From Gautieria morchelliformis (taxonomy: Eukaryota > Basidiomycota > Agaricomycetes > Gomphales > Gomphaceae), in contig WHVA01000009.1 of the NCBI GenBank assembly GCA_015179125.1, positions 62,001-126,000 on the forward strand: DNA of 64,000 bases. The letters run 5' to 3'. Shown in pieces: positions 10,252-19,472 of the stretch. Each line of letters opens with the position of its first letter. Within the stretch, counting starts at the first letter, position 1. A program made the translations under genes and the position numbers. Under the pieces are notes generated by a model. It was not told where the DNA came from, searched no databases, and saw only the letters and a program-made list of their open reading frames with translations.

Positions 10252-13200
10252 TTAGCATATCGGAATAATAATCGGATTTTCTTTTGAATTATGACTTGAG
10301 AAATGTAAGCAAGCCGTGGTGTCGGAATGAGGTCGGAATTGACTAGGGCGCGGAAATGGGGCCAGGCTTGTCAGGATATGACTTGTGGAAATCAGAGACA
10401 GGTCAGAGGCGTGGTCAAGTTCCGTGGCGGAAATCCACGAAGTTTCTTCGTCAGTGTTTTCATAGCCTGCCCACTTGACTAGGTACTGGAGTTGGCAGCG
10501 GTATCTTCTGTCGAGCTTGGAGTTGAGAATTTCCGAAATCTCATATTCCGGTTCTCCGTGATGACGACCGGCGGAGGCGGAGGTTGTTCTCGATTCGGAA
10601 TTGTATTCGGAACTGCGGCTCAAGCATAGAGACGTGGAATACCGGATGTACTGCGCGCATATTGTCAGGAAGTCTGAGGGTGAAAGAACGACTGCCGGCC
10701 TTAGCGATGATCTCGTAAGGACCGAGGTATTTCTCAGAGAGCTTCTTCGAGGGGCGAGTGGTGCGGAAGTTTTCCGCTTTGACAAAGGCTTTGTCGCCTA
10801 TCTCGAATGCCGGTTGCGGAAGGCGTTTCCGATCGGCGGAAGTTTGGTATCTCTTCTGGGCAGCTGTAATGTTCTCTCGGAGGTGCTGGTGAAGGTCGTC
10901 AAGTTCCACAACGAAATCTCGGGCTCTTGCAGAGGCGAGGTCGCGTTCAGGGTGGATGGCGAGATTCGGGTGGTAGCCCTTGTTGGCGTAAAAGGGTGAA
11001 ATTCCGGTGGTAGCGGAAGGCGCATTGTTGTAGGCAAATTCCGCGAGTGGAAGAAGGTCGGACCAATTGCTATGTTGGTAGTTGCAATAGACGCGGAGAT
11101 ACTGCTCAAGGGTCTGATTAGTACGTTCCGTTGTCCGTCTCCTTCGGGGTGATAACCGGAGGTGAAGTGGAGTTTCATGTCGAGAGCCTTGCCGAGTGTG
11201 CGGAAAAAGGAGGACACAATTCGGATCCACGGTCGGAAGTGACATGGGAAGGATTCCGTGCTTGGAAAAGACGTGGAGCACAAAGAGCTGTGCGAGCTGG
11301 GCGGAAGTTATGGTGTCGTAGGTCGGAATAAAGATGGACTGCTTTGTAAGGCGGTCAACGATCACTAGAATGGTATCATAGCCGGATGACTTAGGAAGTT
11401 TCTCAATGAAATCCATGGATATTGAATTCCACGGTTGTTCCGGGATCGGAAGTTGCTTCAGGAGGCCGTAGGGTTTGTGACGTTGAGGCTTGGCTCGCAT
11501 ACAGGTGGTGCATGACTTGCAGTAGTCTTGGACCATCGTGCGGAGGAGAGGCCAAGTATAGGTACGTCGGATTATGTCGAGGGTCTTGTTCTGGCCTTGG
11601 TGTCCTGAGAGCGGATGATCGTGGCTTTGCTGGAGCACGCGAAGTCGTAGATCGTTGGTGTCCGGAACGTAAATCCGGGACTTGTACCGGAGAAATCCGT
11701 CGGAATCGAGGGACCATCCAGGACTGGTGGGTCATCGAGGTGGGTTGCGGAGGTGGGGTCGGAACGGAGTGCGGAACGGATGTCGGAATGGAGAGACTCG
11801 GTGTCCATAATAATTGAGGCGCGGAGTAGCGGAAACTGCAATGCTGTGGCACGCAGGGACGATGCCAGTTGCTCAGTGGAGAATACTGGGCGGAAATTGT
11901 GCGGATTAACGCTGGCATAGTCGCTACTTCCCTCTTTTGGGTAGACGTCCCAACGTCTAGTGAGCGCGTCGGGTTTTGCTCCGAGCTTTCCGGGGCGGAA
12001 ACGGATCACCATGTTGAACTGTGAGAGGTATTCAGACCAGCGGACTTGACGGCGAGTCAAAATCTTAGTGGTTGCAAAATACTCAAGGTTCTTATGATCC
12101 GTTACAACGTCGATCGGATAAGTTGGACCTTCGAGGTAATGTCTCCAGATTTTGAAGGCTTCGAAAATCGCAAGTAGTTCCTTATCGTGGACGTCGTAGT
12201 TGAGTTCCGGGGCGGAAAAGGTGCGGGAATGAAAGGCGATCGGATGAATTTCTCCGTCGTCGGGTGAAATGATGGAAAGAATGGCGGCTAGCGCGTAGTC
12301 AGAAGCGTCGGTTTCGAGTACAAGTTGGGCATCAGGAATCCAGAAACCGAGTATGGGAGCCGTGGTGAAGGCCGATTTGAGGGCTTCAAATGCGGAACGG
12401 CATTCCGGTGTGAAATTCCATGGGGCACCCTTCCTGGTGAGACGCGTGAGCGGAACAGTAATGTCGGAAAAATTATAAATGAAACGCCGGTAAAAGTTGG
12501 CGAAGCCAAGGAAAGACTGCACATCCTTAACACGTCGGGGTTCCGGCCATTCTTGAATTGCCTTGACCTTGTCCTCTGCCATGGTAAGACCTGTTGGAGA
12601 GAGGATGTAGCCGAGGTATTCGACCGTGTCGCGATGCCATTCGCATTTCTCTGCTTTTGCGTAGAGATGGTGTTTGCGTAGGCGGCGGAGTACTTCGCGG
12701 ACATGTTCCCGATGTTTTTCCGGTGTGTCGGAATAGATGAGGATGTCGTCAATGTAGACTAGAACGCATACGTCGAGGAGGTCGGAAAATACGTCGTTCA
12801 TGAATCGCTGAAAAGCGGCGGGAGCGTTGGTTAGACCAAAAGGCATGACAGTCCACTCAAAGGCACCGTAGCGGGTGCGGAAGGTGGTTTTCCACTCGTC
12901 ACCTTCCCGGATGCGGACAAGGTGATAAGCGTGCCGGAGGTCAATTTTGGTGTAGATCTTCGCCCTGCGGGGAGTGTCGAGTAAGTCGGAAATGCGCGGA
13001 AGCGGATATTTGTCCTTTTTAGTGAGGGCATTGAGTCCGCGGAAATCGACGCAGAGGCGGAGAGATCCATCCTTCTTCTTGACGAAGAGGACCGGAGCGC
13101 CGTGCGGAGACAGCGAAGGGCGGATAAAGCCCATGTTGAGATGTTCATCGACGAACTCTCGGAGAGTTAGGAGTTCACTTTGCGAAAGAGAGTAGATCGG

Positions 13201-14099
13201 TCCAAGGGGCGGAGATGCTCCTTCTTCCAAATCTATCTTCAAGTCGTAAGGTCGATGTTCAGCAGGTTTGTCGGCTTTGGCCTTATTGAACACGTCCGGG
13301 AAGTCACGATATTCTTCCGGAACTGAGCTCATGTCGACCGGAGCGGAAGTCGAGGCGGAACGAGCCTTGACTGAAGCCGAATCGGAGAGGTGAAGCTGGA
13401 AACGGTCGTATCATCTTGCCGTTGCAATACGCGGAAAGCGGTGGCGGAAACGAGCGCAATTCGAGGGGCTTCGAGGGGCGGAGGTGCTAAAGCGGGACCG
13501 GAGTGCGGAACTGAATCCACGAGCGGAGTTGCAGAAGAGGCCTGAGCCATCTTTGCAGAAGACGTCGGAATAGACGGAAGTTGATCCGGGGTACGGAACT
13601 GTATTTGACCCAATGCCCAGTTAATCGACGGATTATATCGGGTGAGCCAATTGTGTCCTAGTACAACGGAACAGCTAGCATCTAGCGGAGTAACGTAAAA
13701 CGTAACTTCATGGTTGTCCCCAGTAGCGAAACGGATAGACAGATCCACAACTTGGGAAATTCCCGTGTTGGAAGACCCGTCGAAAAGGCGGAGCGGAATA
13801 GTCGGAATGTTGCGGGTCGGAAGTTTATGTTTCAAAACAAAGTCGGAATCGAGGAAACAATGAGTCGAACCGGAGTCGACCAATGCTGTAAACGGGGGTG
13901 CGGAAATGGTGTCGGAAGTGAGCGGAACAGAGAGAGAGTCGGAGGACGAAAGAGCGGATGCGTTGAGTTTAACCTCGTTTGTCGCACGAATGGGGTCAAC
14001 ACAGCCCTCAGCTCGTGCGGAGGCCGGAGGACTGCTGACTATTTTTTTGAATCCGCAGCGGGAACCGCTTCGGATTTCTCTTCCGTCTTTGCTGCGCGG
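10252..14099 (-). pseudogene. Gypsy-C protease-RT-RNase H-integrase-chromodomain (frameshifted)
   Basis: The retropepsin motif VDSGSTHCFLDSDF begins near 13883. A long open stretch 11572-13332 contains the RT (LVYIDDILIYSD near 12745), the thumb/connection (FLGFANFYRRFI) and RNase H (LETDASDYA, TDHKNLEYF). The integrase follows in 10541-11638 (HPLSGHQGQNKT, CTTCMRA, SMDFIEKLPKS, EQYLRVYCNY) with a GPYEIIAK module. The chromodomain (EPEYEISEILNSKLDRRY ... YLVKWAGYENTDEETSW) sits at 10380-10560. Breaks are visible near 11640, 11280 and 10600. The RT block itself is uninterrupted over 586 codons, so decay is recent or uneven. Confidence 0.93.
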
Positions 14100-15453
14100 C
14101 CTTTGGCCTTAGCAGCGGAGGCGGAAGCGCGAGTGCAGTCGCGAGCGACGTGACCTCCTTTGCCGCAGAAGAGGCAAAGGTTGTTGTCCATGCGACGCTG
14201 GCGTTCTACAGGGGTTAGTTTTCCGTCCTTCCCAAGTTTGTCGGAAAGATCCGGGGTGCTCTTCCGGGGTTGGTGTTAGAACCAGAGGCCTGGTTGTTCC
14301 GAGGGGTGTTGTTGTTGTTCCGGTTGCCGGAGTTGGATCCGGAACTGTTGTTGTTGTTGTTTCCGGAGTTGGTGTTTCCGGAATTGGTCTTCTTCTTGTC
14401 TTTATCAGACTTCTTGTCGGAAGACTTGTCGTTCTTGCTCTGGGCGGAGGTTTCACGAGCAATCTCGGAGTGTCTTTCCCAGTAGCGCGAATCGATGGAT
14501 TGGGCGAGGTTGCGGAGGTCGGTGAGGGTGGCGGGTTTTCCGACGCGGGCAATTTCATCCTTGATGCGGGATGGCAAGCCCATGTAAAACTGGCGTCGGA
14601 GTGCGGCTTCTCCCCATTGGACTCGAGGAGCGAGCTGCTGAAACGTGACGATATATTTAGCTATCTTATGAGTGTCTTTCATGCGAAGCTTATCGAGTTC
14701 GTTTTCCGCATCGGCTTCCATATCAAATGGTCCGAAGTTGCTGCGGAGTTCGGAAATGAAATTGGGGTAATCGTCGGCCCAGTCGACGAGAGCGAACGGA
14801 TCCATGAGGGCGGGTTCGAAATAGTCGAGCGCCGTGCCTCGGAGATAGGAAAGGGCATAATTGACCTTTCGTTCGTCGTCGGGAAAGGCGTCGGGACGAT
14901 CACGGAAATTGAGTTGAAGCTGAACCAGAAATGGCTGGAGCTTCTTGGGGTCGGAACCGTCGAACTGATCTGGTTCGCGGACCTTTGTCTTGGGGCGTGG
15001 TGGTGCTTGGGCCGGGCGCTGGAGTTGTCTGGCTAGCATGGCGATGGCTTGTGCAAGATCCGGAACTGGCGCAGGCGGAACTGGGTTGGCGGGAATCTGA
15101 GGTGGAATTGGAGGTGGAGGACCGCCTGGGGGACCGCCGGGTGGGCCGCCATGAGGGCCGCCTGGAGGGCCGCCTGGAGGTGGTCCTGGTGGTGGAGCTG
15201 GGCGTCGGAATGACGCTGCTGTTTGTTCGCCGCTGCTACTCGTCGAATTCCCGTCGTAGTCGGGATTGTCGTCGGGGTTAGCGTCGGGAACTTCTTCGAA
15301 ACGTTGTGGAAAAGCATCGGAAAGCTCATCGTCGGCACGAGAGCTGCTGGAGGGTTCCGCGTGCCTTGGTGCTGCGGATCTAAGATTGCCAAAATAAGAG
15401 AGAGCTTCGACAGCTCCTGCTCGAGCTGAAGTAGCTGTGGTACGAGGAGGCAT
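14100..15453 (-). pseudogene. Gypsy-C gag with CCHC knuckle (one frameshift)
   Basis: The start ATG at 15453 (MPPRTTATSARAG) lies 21 bases downstream of the primer site. A Gly/Pro-rich tract made of GGPP-like repeats spans about 15100-15200. It is followed by a retrotransposon capsid domain (DQFDGSDPKKLQPFLVQLQL, LDYFEPALMD, TLTDLRNLAQSIDSRYW) and an Asn/Ser-rich tail. The main frame ends at 14215. The zinc knuckle CLFCGKGGHVARDC (about 14135-14176) lies in another frame just beyond, so one indel near 14250 separates them. Family and order are clear. Confidence 0.9.
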
Positions 15454-15473
15454 AGTGATAGTTATCGGGTGGG

Positions 15474-15484
15474 AATCAGATAAT
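15474..15484 (-). other. Self-priming primer binding site of Gypsy-C
   Basis: Two bases inside the 5' LTR, the minus strand reads ATTATCTGATT. The reverse complement AATCAGATAAT occurs within the LTR at 15760-15770, 35 nt downstream of a TATA box (15798-15805), where the mRNA would begin. Tf1 and sushi elements prime from the folded first 11 nt of their own RNA, and the length here is also 11. Confidence 0.75.
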
Positions 15485-15486
15485 AC

Positions 15487-16186
15487 TGTTACGTATCGAG
15501 ATTTCCACTAAGTCGGAACTGGAAAGGACAGCGGCTTCAACTTATAGGTTGCGCCCCCAATGAACTATCGTCCTAGGTATTTCGGAAATGAGCCGGAAGT
15601 CGGAAAGTACTGGACCAGAGGTTTGGTCGGAACTTGAGTCGGAACTGAGGCGGAAGGCGGAAGGCGGAAGACGGAAGGCTGAGAGAGAGACTGAGATCTT
15701 GCTAGACTCGCTGTGCTAAGAACAGGAGATGGAGCGAAGGAAATCAAGTATCGAAGGTGATTATCTGATTGCAGAATAACAGACATACATGAGGGGGTTT
15801 TTATACAAAGCGCAGAGCAACAAGTAATGGTGTTGTACTAAACAAATTCCGGAGGAAGCGGAAGTCGAGTACAATGTGTGGGAACTAACCTATTGGGAAC
15901 AATGGGACTACAAGGGGGGTTCAGGGTAAGGTAGAACAATGGCAAAGAACAAGGGGTCGGGAAAACATATCTGACAACGAACTACAAGGGTGACCGGATA
16001 TATGGTTTTGATGGATGGCGAGGTGGGTCCGGTGGGTCCGAGTAATAGAGTCGAAAGAACAAGGGAAATGTACAAGGGGCGGAATGTCGGAAATGTCGGA
16101 GGGGCGGAACGTTGTGCGGAACTATTGGAGGGGCGGAAGGAGTGGCGGAACTGAGGGTCGGAAGTCGGAAATGAACGGTCGTAACA
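15487..16186 (-). repeat. 5' LTR of Gypsy-C with TATA box and predicted mRNA start
   Basis: A 700-bp LTR, TGTTACG...CGTAACA. On the minus strand it has TATAAAAA at 15805-15798 and the predicted transcript start at about 15770. Its right end joins truncated Gypsy-D pol. Confidence 0.93.
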
Positions 16187-16189
16187 CCT

Positions 16190-18189
16190 GTGGGGTTCGT
16201 CTCCAAAAGCCTCAATGATGCTGAACGCAACTATGCCATCCATGACAAGGAGCTTGTTTCTGTGATTCGGGGATTAGAGGAATGGCGCCACATCTTAGAG
16301 GGAACGAAGCACAAGATTGAGATTCTCAATGACCATCAGAATCTCACCTACTTCCGCACTGCACAAAACCTGAACCGTCGTCAAGCACGCTGGTCACTCT
16401 ACCTCTCTCGCTTTGATTTTGAGCTGATCCATCGTCCTGGTCGTCATTCAGCCAAGCCTGATGCACTCTCACGACACGTGGATCATAAGCGGGGGGAGGA
16501 AGACAACCAAAATCAAGTCTTACTTACCCCTGACTTGTTCCACATCAAGGCGAATCCCCCAGAGGCTGGCGCACAGTTAGTCCCAGGTGAAGGTGATGCT
16601 TTCCTCAATTGAGTAAGGAACTGTGTAGACCGGGATGAAAAGGTTGTCAAGGCTCTCAAAGAACTGGGCTCCTCTGGAAATTTACGAGGAGAAGAGTGGT
16701 CTGAACAGGATGGGCTTGTCCTCTATCACAACAAAGTGTACGTGCCGCTTGATGCAAAACTACGACATGACATAGTGAAAGCGCACCATGACATGCCTCT
16801 CACCGGTCACCCTGGTCGTTGGAGAACCACTGAACTAGTTGCTCGGAGTTACTGGTGGCCTGGGATGGGATGTTACATTGCAAAATACGTGAAGGCCTGT
16901 GACCTGTGCAACCGGACAAAAACCTTCCCTGCTTCTCCCATTGGCAAGCTTCTACCAAACCGTATCCCAGACCGTAGATGGCAGGTTATGTCTGTTGACT
17001 TGATTGTAGAACTGCCTACCAGTCATGGCTATGATGCTCTCCTTGTTGTTGTCGATCGCCTCTCAAAGCGTGCACATGTCATTCCCACCACTTCAGATGT
17101 AACTTCGGTGGGAGTTGCCCGACTCTTCCGTGATCATGTTTAGAAACTTCATGGGCTCCCTGAAGAAATCATCAGTGATTGAGGCACACAGTTCATCTCC
17201 CAGTTCATGCGTGAACTGAACAAACTTCTTGGTGTCAAAGTCGCTGCCTCTACTGCTTATCACCCCCAAACTGATGGACAGACTGAAAGGGTTAATCAGG
17301 AGATTGAGCAATACCTTCGACTATTCATCAACCAGCGTCAGGATGATTGGTTCGAATGGATATCCTTGGCCGAGTTTGCCTATAACAACCGAATCCATGC
17401 CTCAACCCAGACTACACCCTTCATGTTGGACAGTGGCCAACATCCAAGGCTGGGACTGGAACCAGTCCGGGAAACTCGACTCGAGGCCCTGGATGAGTTC
17501 ACAACGCGGATGGAAGCGGCCACGAGAGAAGCTCGTTCAGCCCTGTCCAAGGCAGCAGAGGACATGGCACGCTTCTATGACGTGCACCATAAAGCAGCCC
17601 CAGTTTATAAGCTTGGTGACAAGGTCTGGCTCAATGCACAAAACATCACAACCACTTGCCCAATGAAGAAGCTAGACCACAAGTGGCTAGGCCCCTACAC
17701 TGTTAATAAGGTGGTCTCACGAAATGCCTATGGTCTAAATCTTCCTGCATCCTTTGGTCGCACACATCCAGTGTTCTCTGTCGTCCTGCTTCGGCCATAT
17801 GAAGATGACCCAATTCTTGAACGTCATGCCCCTCCACCCCCCCACCCCCCCCTGTCATACAGGATGGAGCCGAAGAATATGAAGTTGAAAGGATTCTAGA
17901 CAGCAGGATGTTCCATGGAAGGTTGGAGTATCTCGTGCGCTGGAAGGGCTATGGAGCTGCCGACGATCTCTGGCTACCAGCGAAAGATGTCTCTGGGGCA
18001 AAGCGACTCATTAAGGAATTTCACCGGCAGAACCCAGAGGCACCTCAGCGTATCTCAGCAGCCACATACATGTCCCTCCCCTTCCATAGATTTCAGAACT
18101 TCACAGAACCTTCCAGGCAAACTCTCTTCGACTGGACAGCATGCAGGGCTTCTACTCATAATGTCAAGGGTCCAGGACCCCAAAGATAA
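16190..18189 (+). pseudogene. Gypsy-D pol fragment: RNase H, integrase, chromodomain
   Basis: RNase H (AERNYAIHDKELVSVIRGLE, YFRTAQNLNRRQARW) is followed by the integrase zinc module (HHDMPLTGHPGRW, ACDLCNRTK). The core has SVDLIVELPTSHGYD and TAYHPQTDGQTERVNQ, then a GPY module and chromodomain (VERILDSRMFHGRLEYLVRW). Three in-frame stops occur at 16610, 17141 (TAG where Trp is expected) and 17180 (TGA in place of Arg in SDRG). Otherwise 16190-17899 is one frame. A frameshift in a run of C near 17830 separates the chromodomain. The stops fit C-to-T or G-to-A transitions. Confidence 0.92.
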
Positions 18190-18221
18190 GCGATATCGGC
18201 CTCCGCCTAACCAATTCATTC

Positions 18222-18295
18222 CGATAAGCTATATATCCCCTCTCCACCTGTGACCGCTCGCTTCCACTGCATCGACCCCACCACATCCATCAACC
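18222..18295 (+). promoter_or_regulatory. Putative internal promoter of the Gypsy-D extra ORF
   Basis: TATATATCC at about 18231 is followed by a pyrimidine-rich stretch and then ATG at 18296 in a favourable CAACCATGTC context. This spacing is typical of a fungal core promoter. Activity is inferred. Confidence 0.4.
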
Positions 18296-18892
18296 ATGTC
18301 CTCGCCCGCCATTGAGCTTGTTGCCCTCCCCAGCTTCACCCAAAACCTCTCCAACCTGCCAAACATGTCACGTGTCGATCCCACCCTCCTGCACTTCTCC
18401 GGCTTCTCGTCATCCAGAGCAGCCAGTGAAGCCAAGCTACAAAGGATGCTTGACTGCCGTGATCTCGACGTCGCATGGTCTTCAAAGTGGTCCATCAGCT
18501 CTGAGGACCTCATACCAGCGAAGAGTCAGGCGCCCACTCGCCCTGCACTCGCATTCCTCAGACCCCGACACAGACAAGAGAACACGTACTACATCGGCGA
18601 CCCTGTCTTCCTCAACGATGGAACCCCCCCGTGTGGAACCCCCTACACTTTCGAAGGCTGGGTGGGGCGACGTTTCCGTAACATGGCAGGAGAGCGAATA
18701 CGTCGAGCAAGGTTCCAAGGGCCGCACTTGCCCATGGACCCCAATCCCCCTGAGCTCATCATTGACCTGCGTTACCAGGAAGGGAAGGGTCAGGAGAGAT
18801 GGTGGTCCCGCCTGTGGCATACTTGGAAACGATGTCTCGGTGGATGTTGGGGGCTAGGTGGCAGCTGTGCTTGTCGGGACGACAAGCATTGA
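18296..18892 (+). CDS. Extra ORF of Gypsy-D, unrecognised 198-residue protein
   Basis: An intact 198-codon ORF sits between the pol stop (18189) and the polypurine tract, on the pol strand but in another frame. It starts MSSPAIELVALPSF and ends CRDDKH just before the tract. I recognise no domain. Visible features are a central Pro/Arg-rich part (PALAFLRPRHRQENTYYIG), a segment FEGWVGRRFRNMAGERIRRA, and a C terminus rich in Trp, Gly and Cys (WWSRLWHTWKRCLGGCW). Cys and Trp could suggest membrane or metal binding, but this is weak. It remains open while the adjacent pol has three stops. A second overlapping frame (18312-18857) is also open, so coding status needs testing. Confidence 0.5.
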   Translation: MSSPAIELVALPSFTQNLSNLPNMSRVDPTLLHFSGFSSSRAASEAKLQRMLDCRDLDVAWSSKWSISSEDLIPAKSQAPTRPALAFLRPRHRQENTYYIGDPVFLNDGTPPCGTPYTFEGWVGRRFRNMAGERIRRARFQGPHLPMDPNPPELIIDLRYQEGKGQERWWSRLWHTWKRCLGGCWGLGGSCACRDDKH

Positions 18893-18903
18893 GAGGGGGG
18901 TGA

Positions 18904-19350
18904 TGTCAGGGTTCACGCGTTTCCTTCCACAAGTTTCTATTTCCTTCCATAAGTTTCTGTCACCTTCCGTCAGTTTCCGTCACCTTCCGTCAGTTTCTGT
19001 CACCTTCCGTCAGTTTCCGTCACCTTCTGTCACATGTCACATTCTGTCACATGTCACCTTCCATCACATGTCACTTTCTGTCACTTTCCGTAACCTTCTA
19101 CAAGTTTCCATCTCCCCTATTATGTAAGCCTTGCCAGCGCTATAAGACTGTAGCCCATGTGGTGGCGTTTCCTCAGCTTGATCTCTGAGGATACCCACTA
19201 CACAGGCAAGTCCCCATGTATCTATCGTTGGTAGAGTTATAAACTGAGGATACCCACTACACAGTTGGTCATTGTCCTAGTATCGGCTCTTATCTCCTTG
19301 AGTATCTTTGGTTGTGGCTTCGTCATTAGTGTTGCCCTCACACAACCCTC
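18904..19350 (+). repeat. Gypsy-D LTR (truncated) with short tandem repeats
   Basis: The LTR begins TGTCAGGG after a purine tract. Bases 18925-19105 consist of imperfect repeats of a ~20-bp unit (CACCTTCCGTCAGTTTC) grading into TCACATGTCACNTTC. Repeated ACTGAGGATACCCACTACACAG-type units occur near 19187 and 19246. The right end is replaced by an LTR-X fragment. Confidence 0.75.
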
Positions 19351-19472
19351 TTATCTTGTGAACATTTATTGGTTCACCCATTCGCCGAACAGCATACTTA
19401 TTCGCACAAGTTATTCGGGCATTCGCTGTGTTCACTAATACACGATATTAATGCCTAAAACCAATCTTGACA
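19351..19472 (+). repeat. LTR-X fragment (3' end)
   Basis: The sequence matches the last ~120 bases of LTR-X at 53407-53528 and ends CCAATCTTGACA. The left part is missing. It is followed by GGTGG. Confidence 0.8.

Larger units (their letters stand above)
8193..16186 (-). mobile_element. Gypsy-C, self-priming-type chromovirus with antisense ORF
   Basis: Two LTRs (8193-8885 and 15487-16186) with ends TGTTACG/CGTAACA bracket a minus-strand gag-pol with a chromodomain. A plus-strand ORF (9009-10144) lies between the pol end and the 3' LTR. The flanking pentamers differ (ctggt at left, cctgt at right) and the two sides belong to different elements, so no target duplication is visible. LTR divergence is modest, but gag-pol carries several frameshifts. 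The conserved 11-nt complementarity beside the 5' LTR indicates Tf1/sushi-type self-priming. Confidence 0.93.
16187..19350 (+). mobile_element. Gypsy-D, 3' half with extra ORF and its LTR start
   Basis: The fragment contains RNase H, integrase and chromodomain of a gypsy element, then an extra ORF, a polypurine tract (18888-18903) and an LTR beginning TGTCAGGG at 18904. The 5' side is cut by the Gypsy-C LTR and the LTR is cut near 19350 by an LTR-X fragment. The polypurine-LTR junction resembles that of Gypsy-A. Confidence 0.85.

Noticed and set aside
14470-15036. 188-codon plus-strand ORF
   Set aside because: Opposite the Gypsy-C capsid domain with no motif of its own and no conserved copy.
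18312-18857. Second open frame (181 codons) over the Gypsy-D extra ORF
   Set aside because: Shorter, later start; the 18296 frame has the better ATG and ends at the polypurine tract. Not excluded, but not listed as a gene.
18925-19110. CRISPR-like array
   Set aside because: Units are contiguous, imperfect and lack spacers; this is a minisatellite in an LTR.
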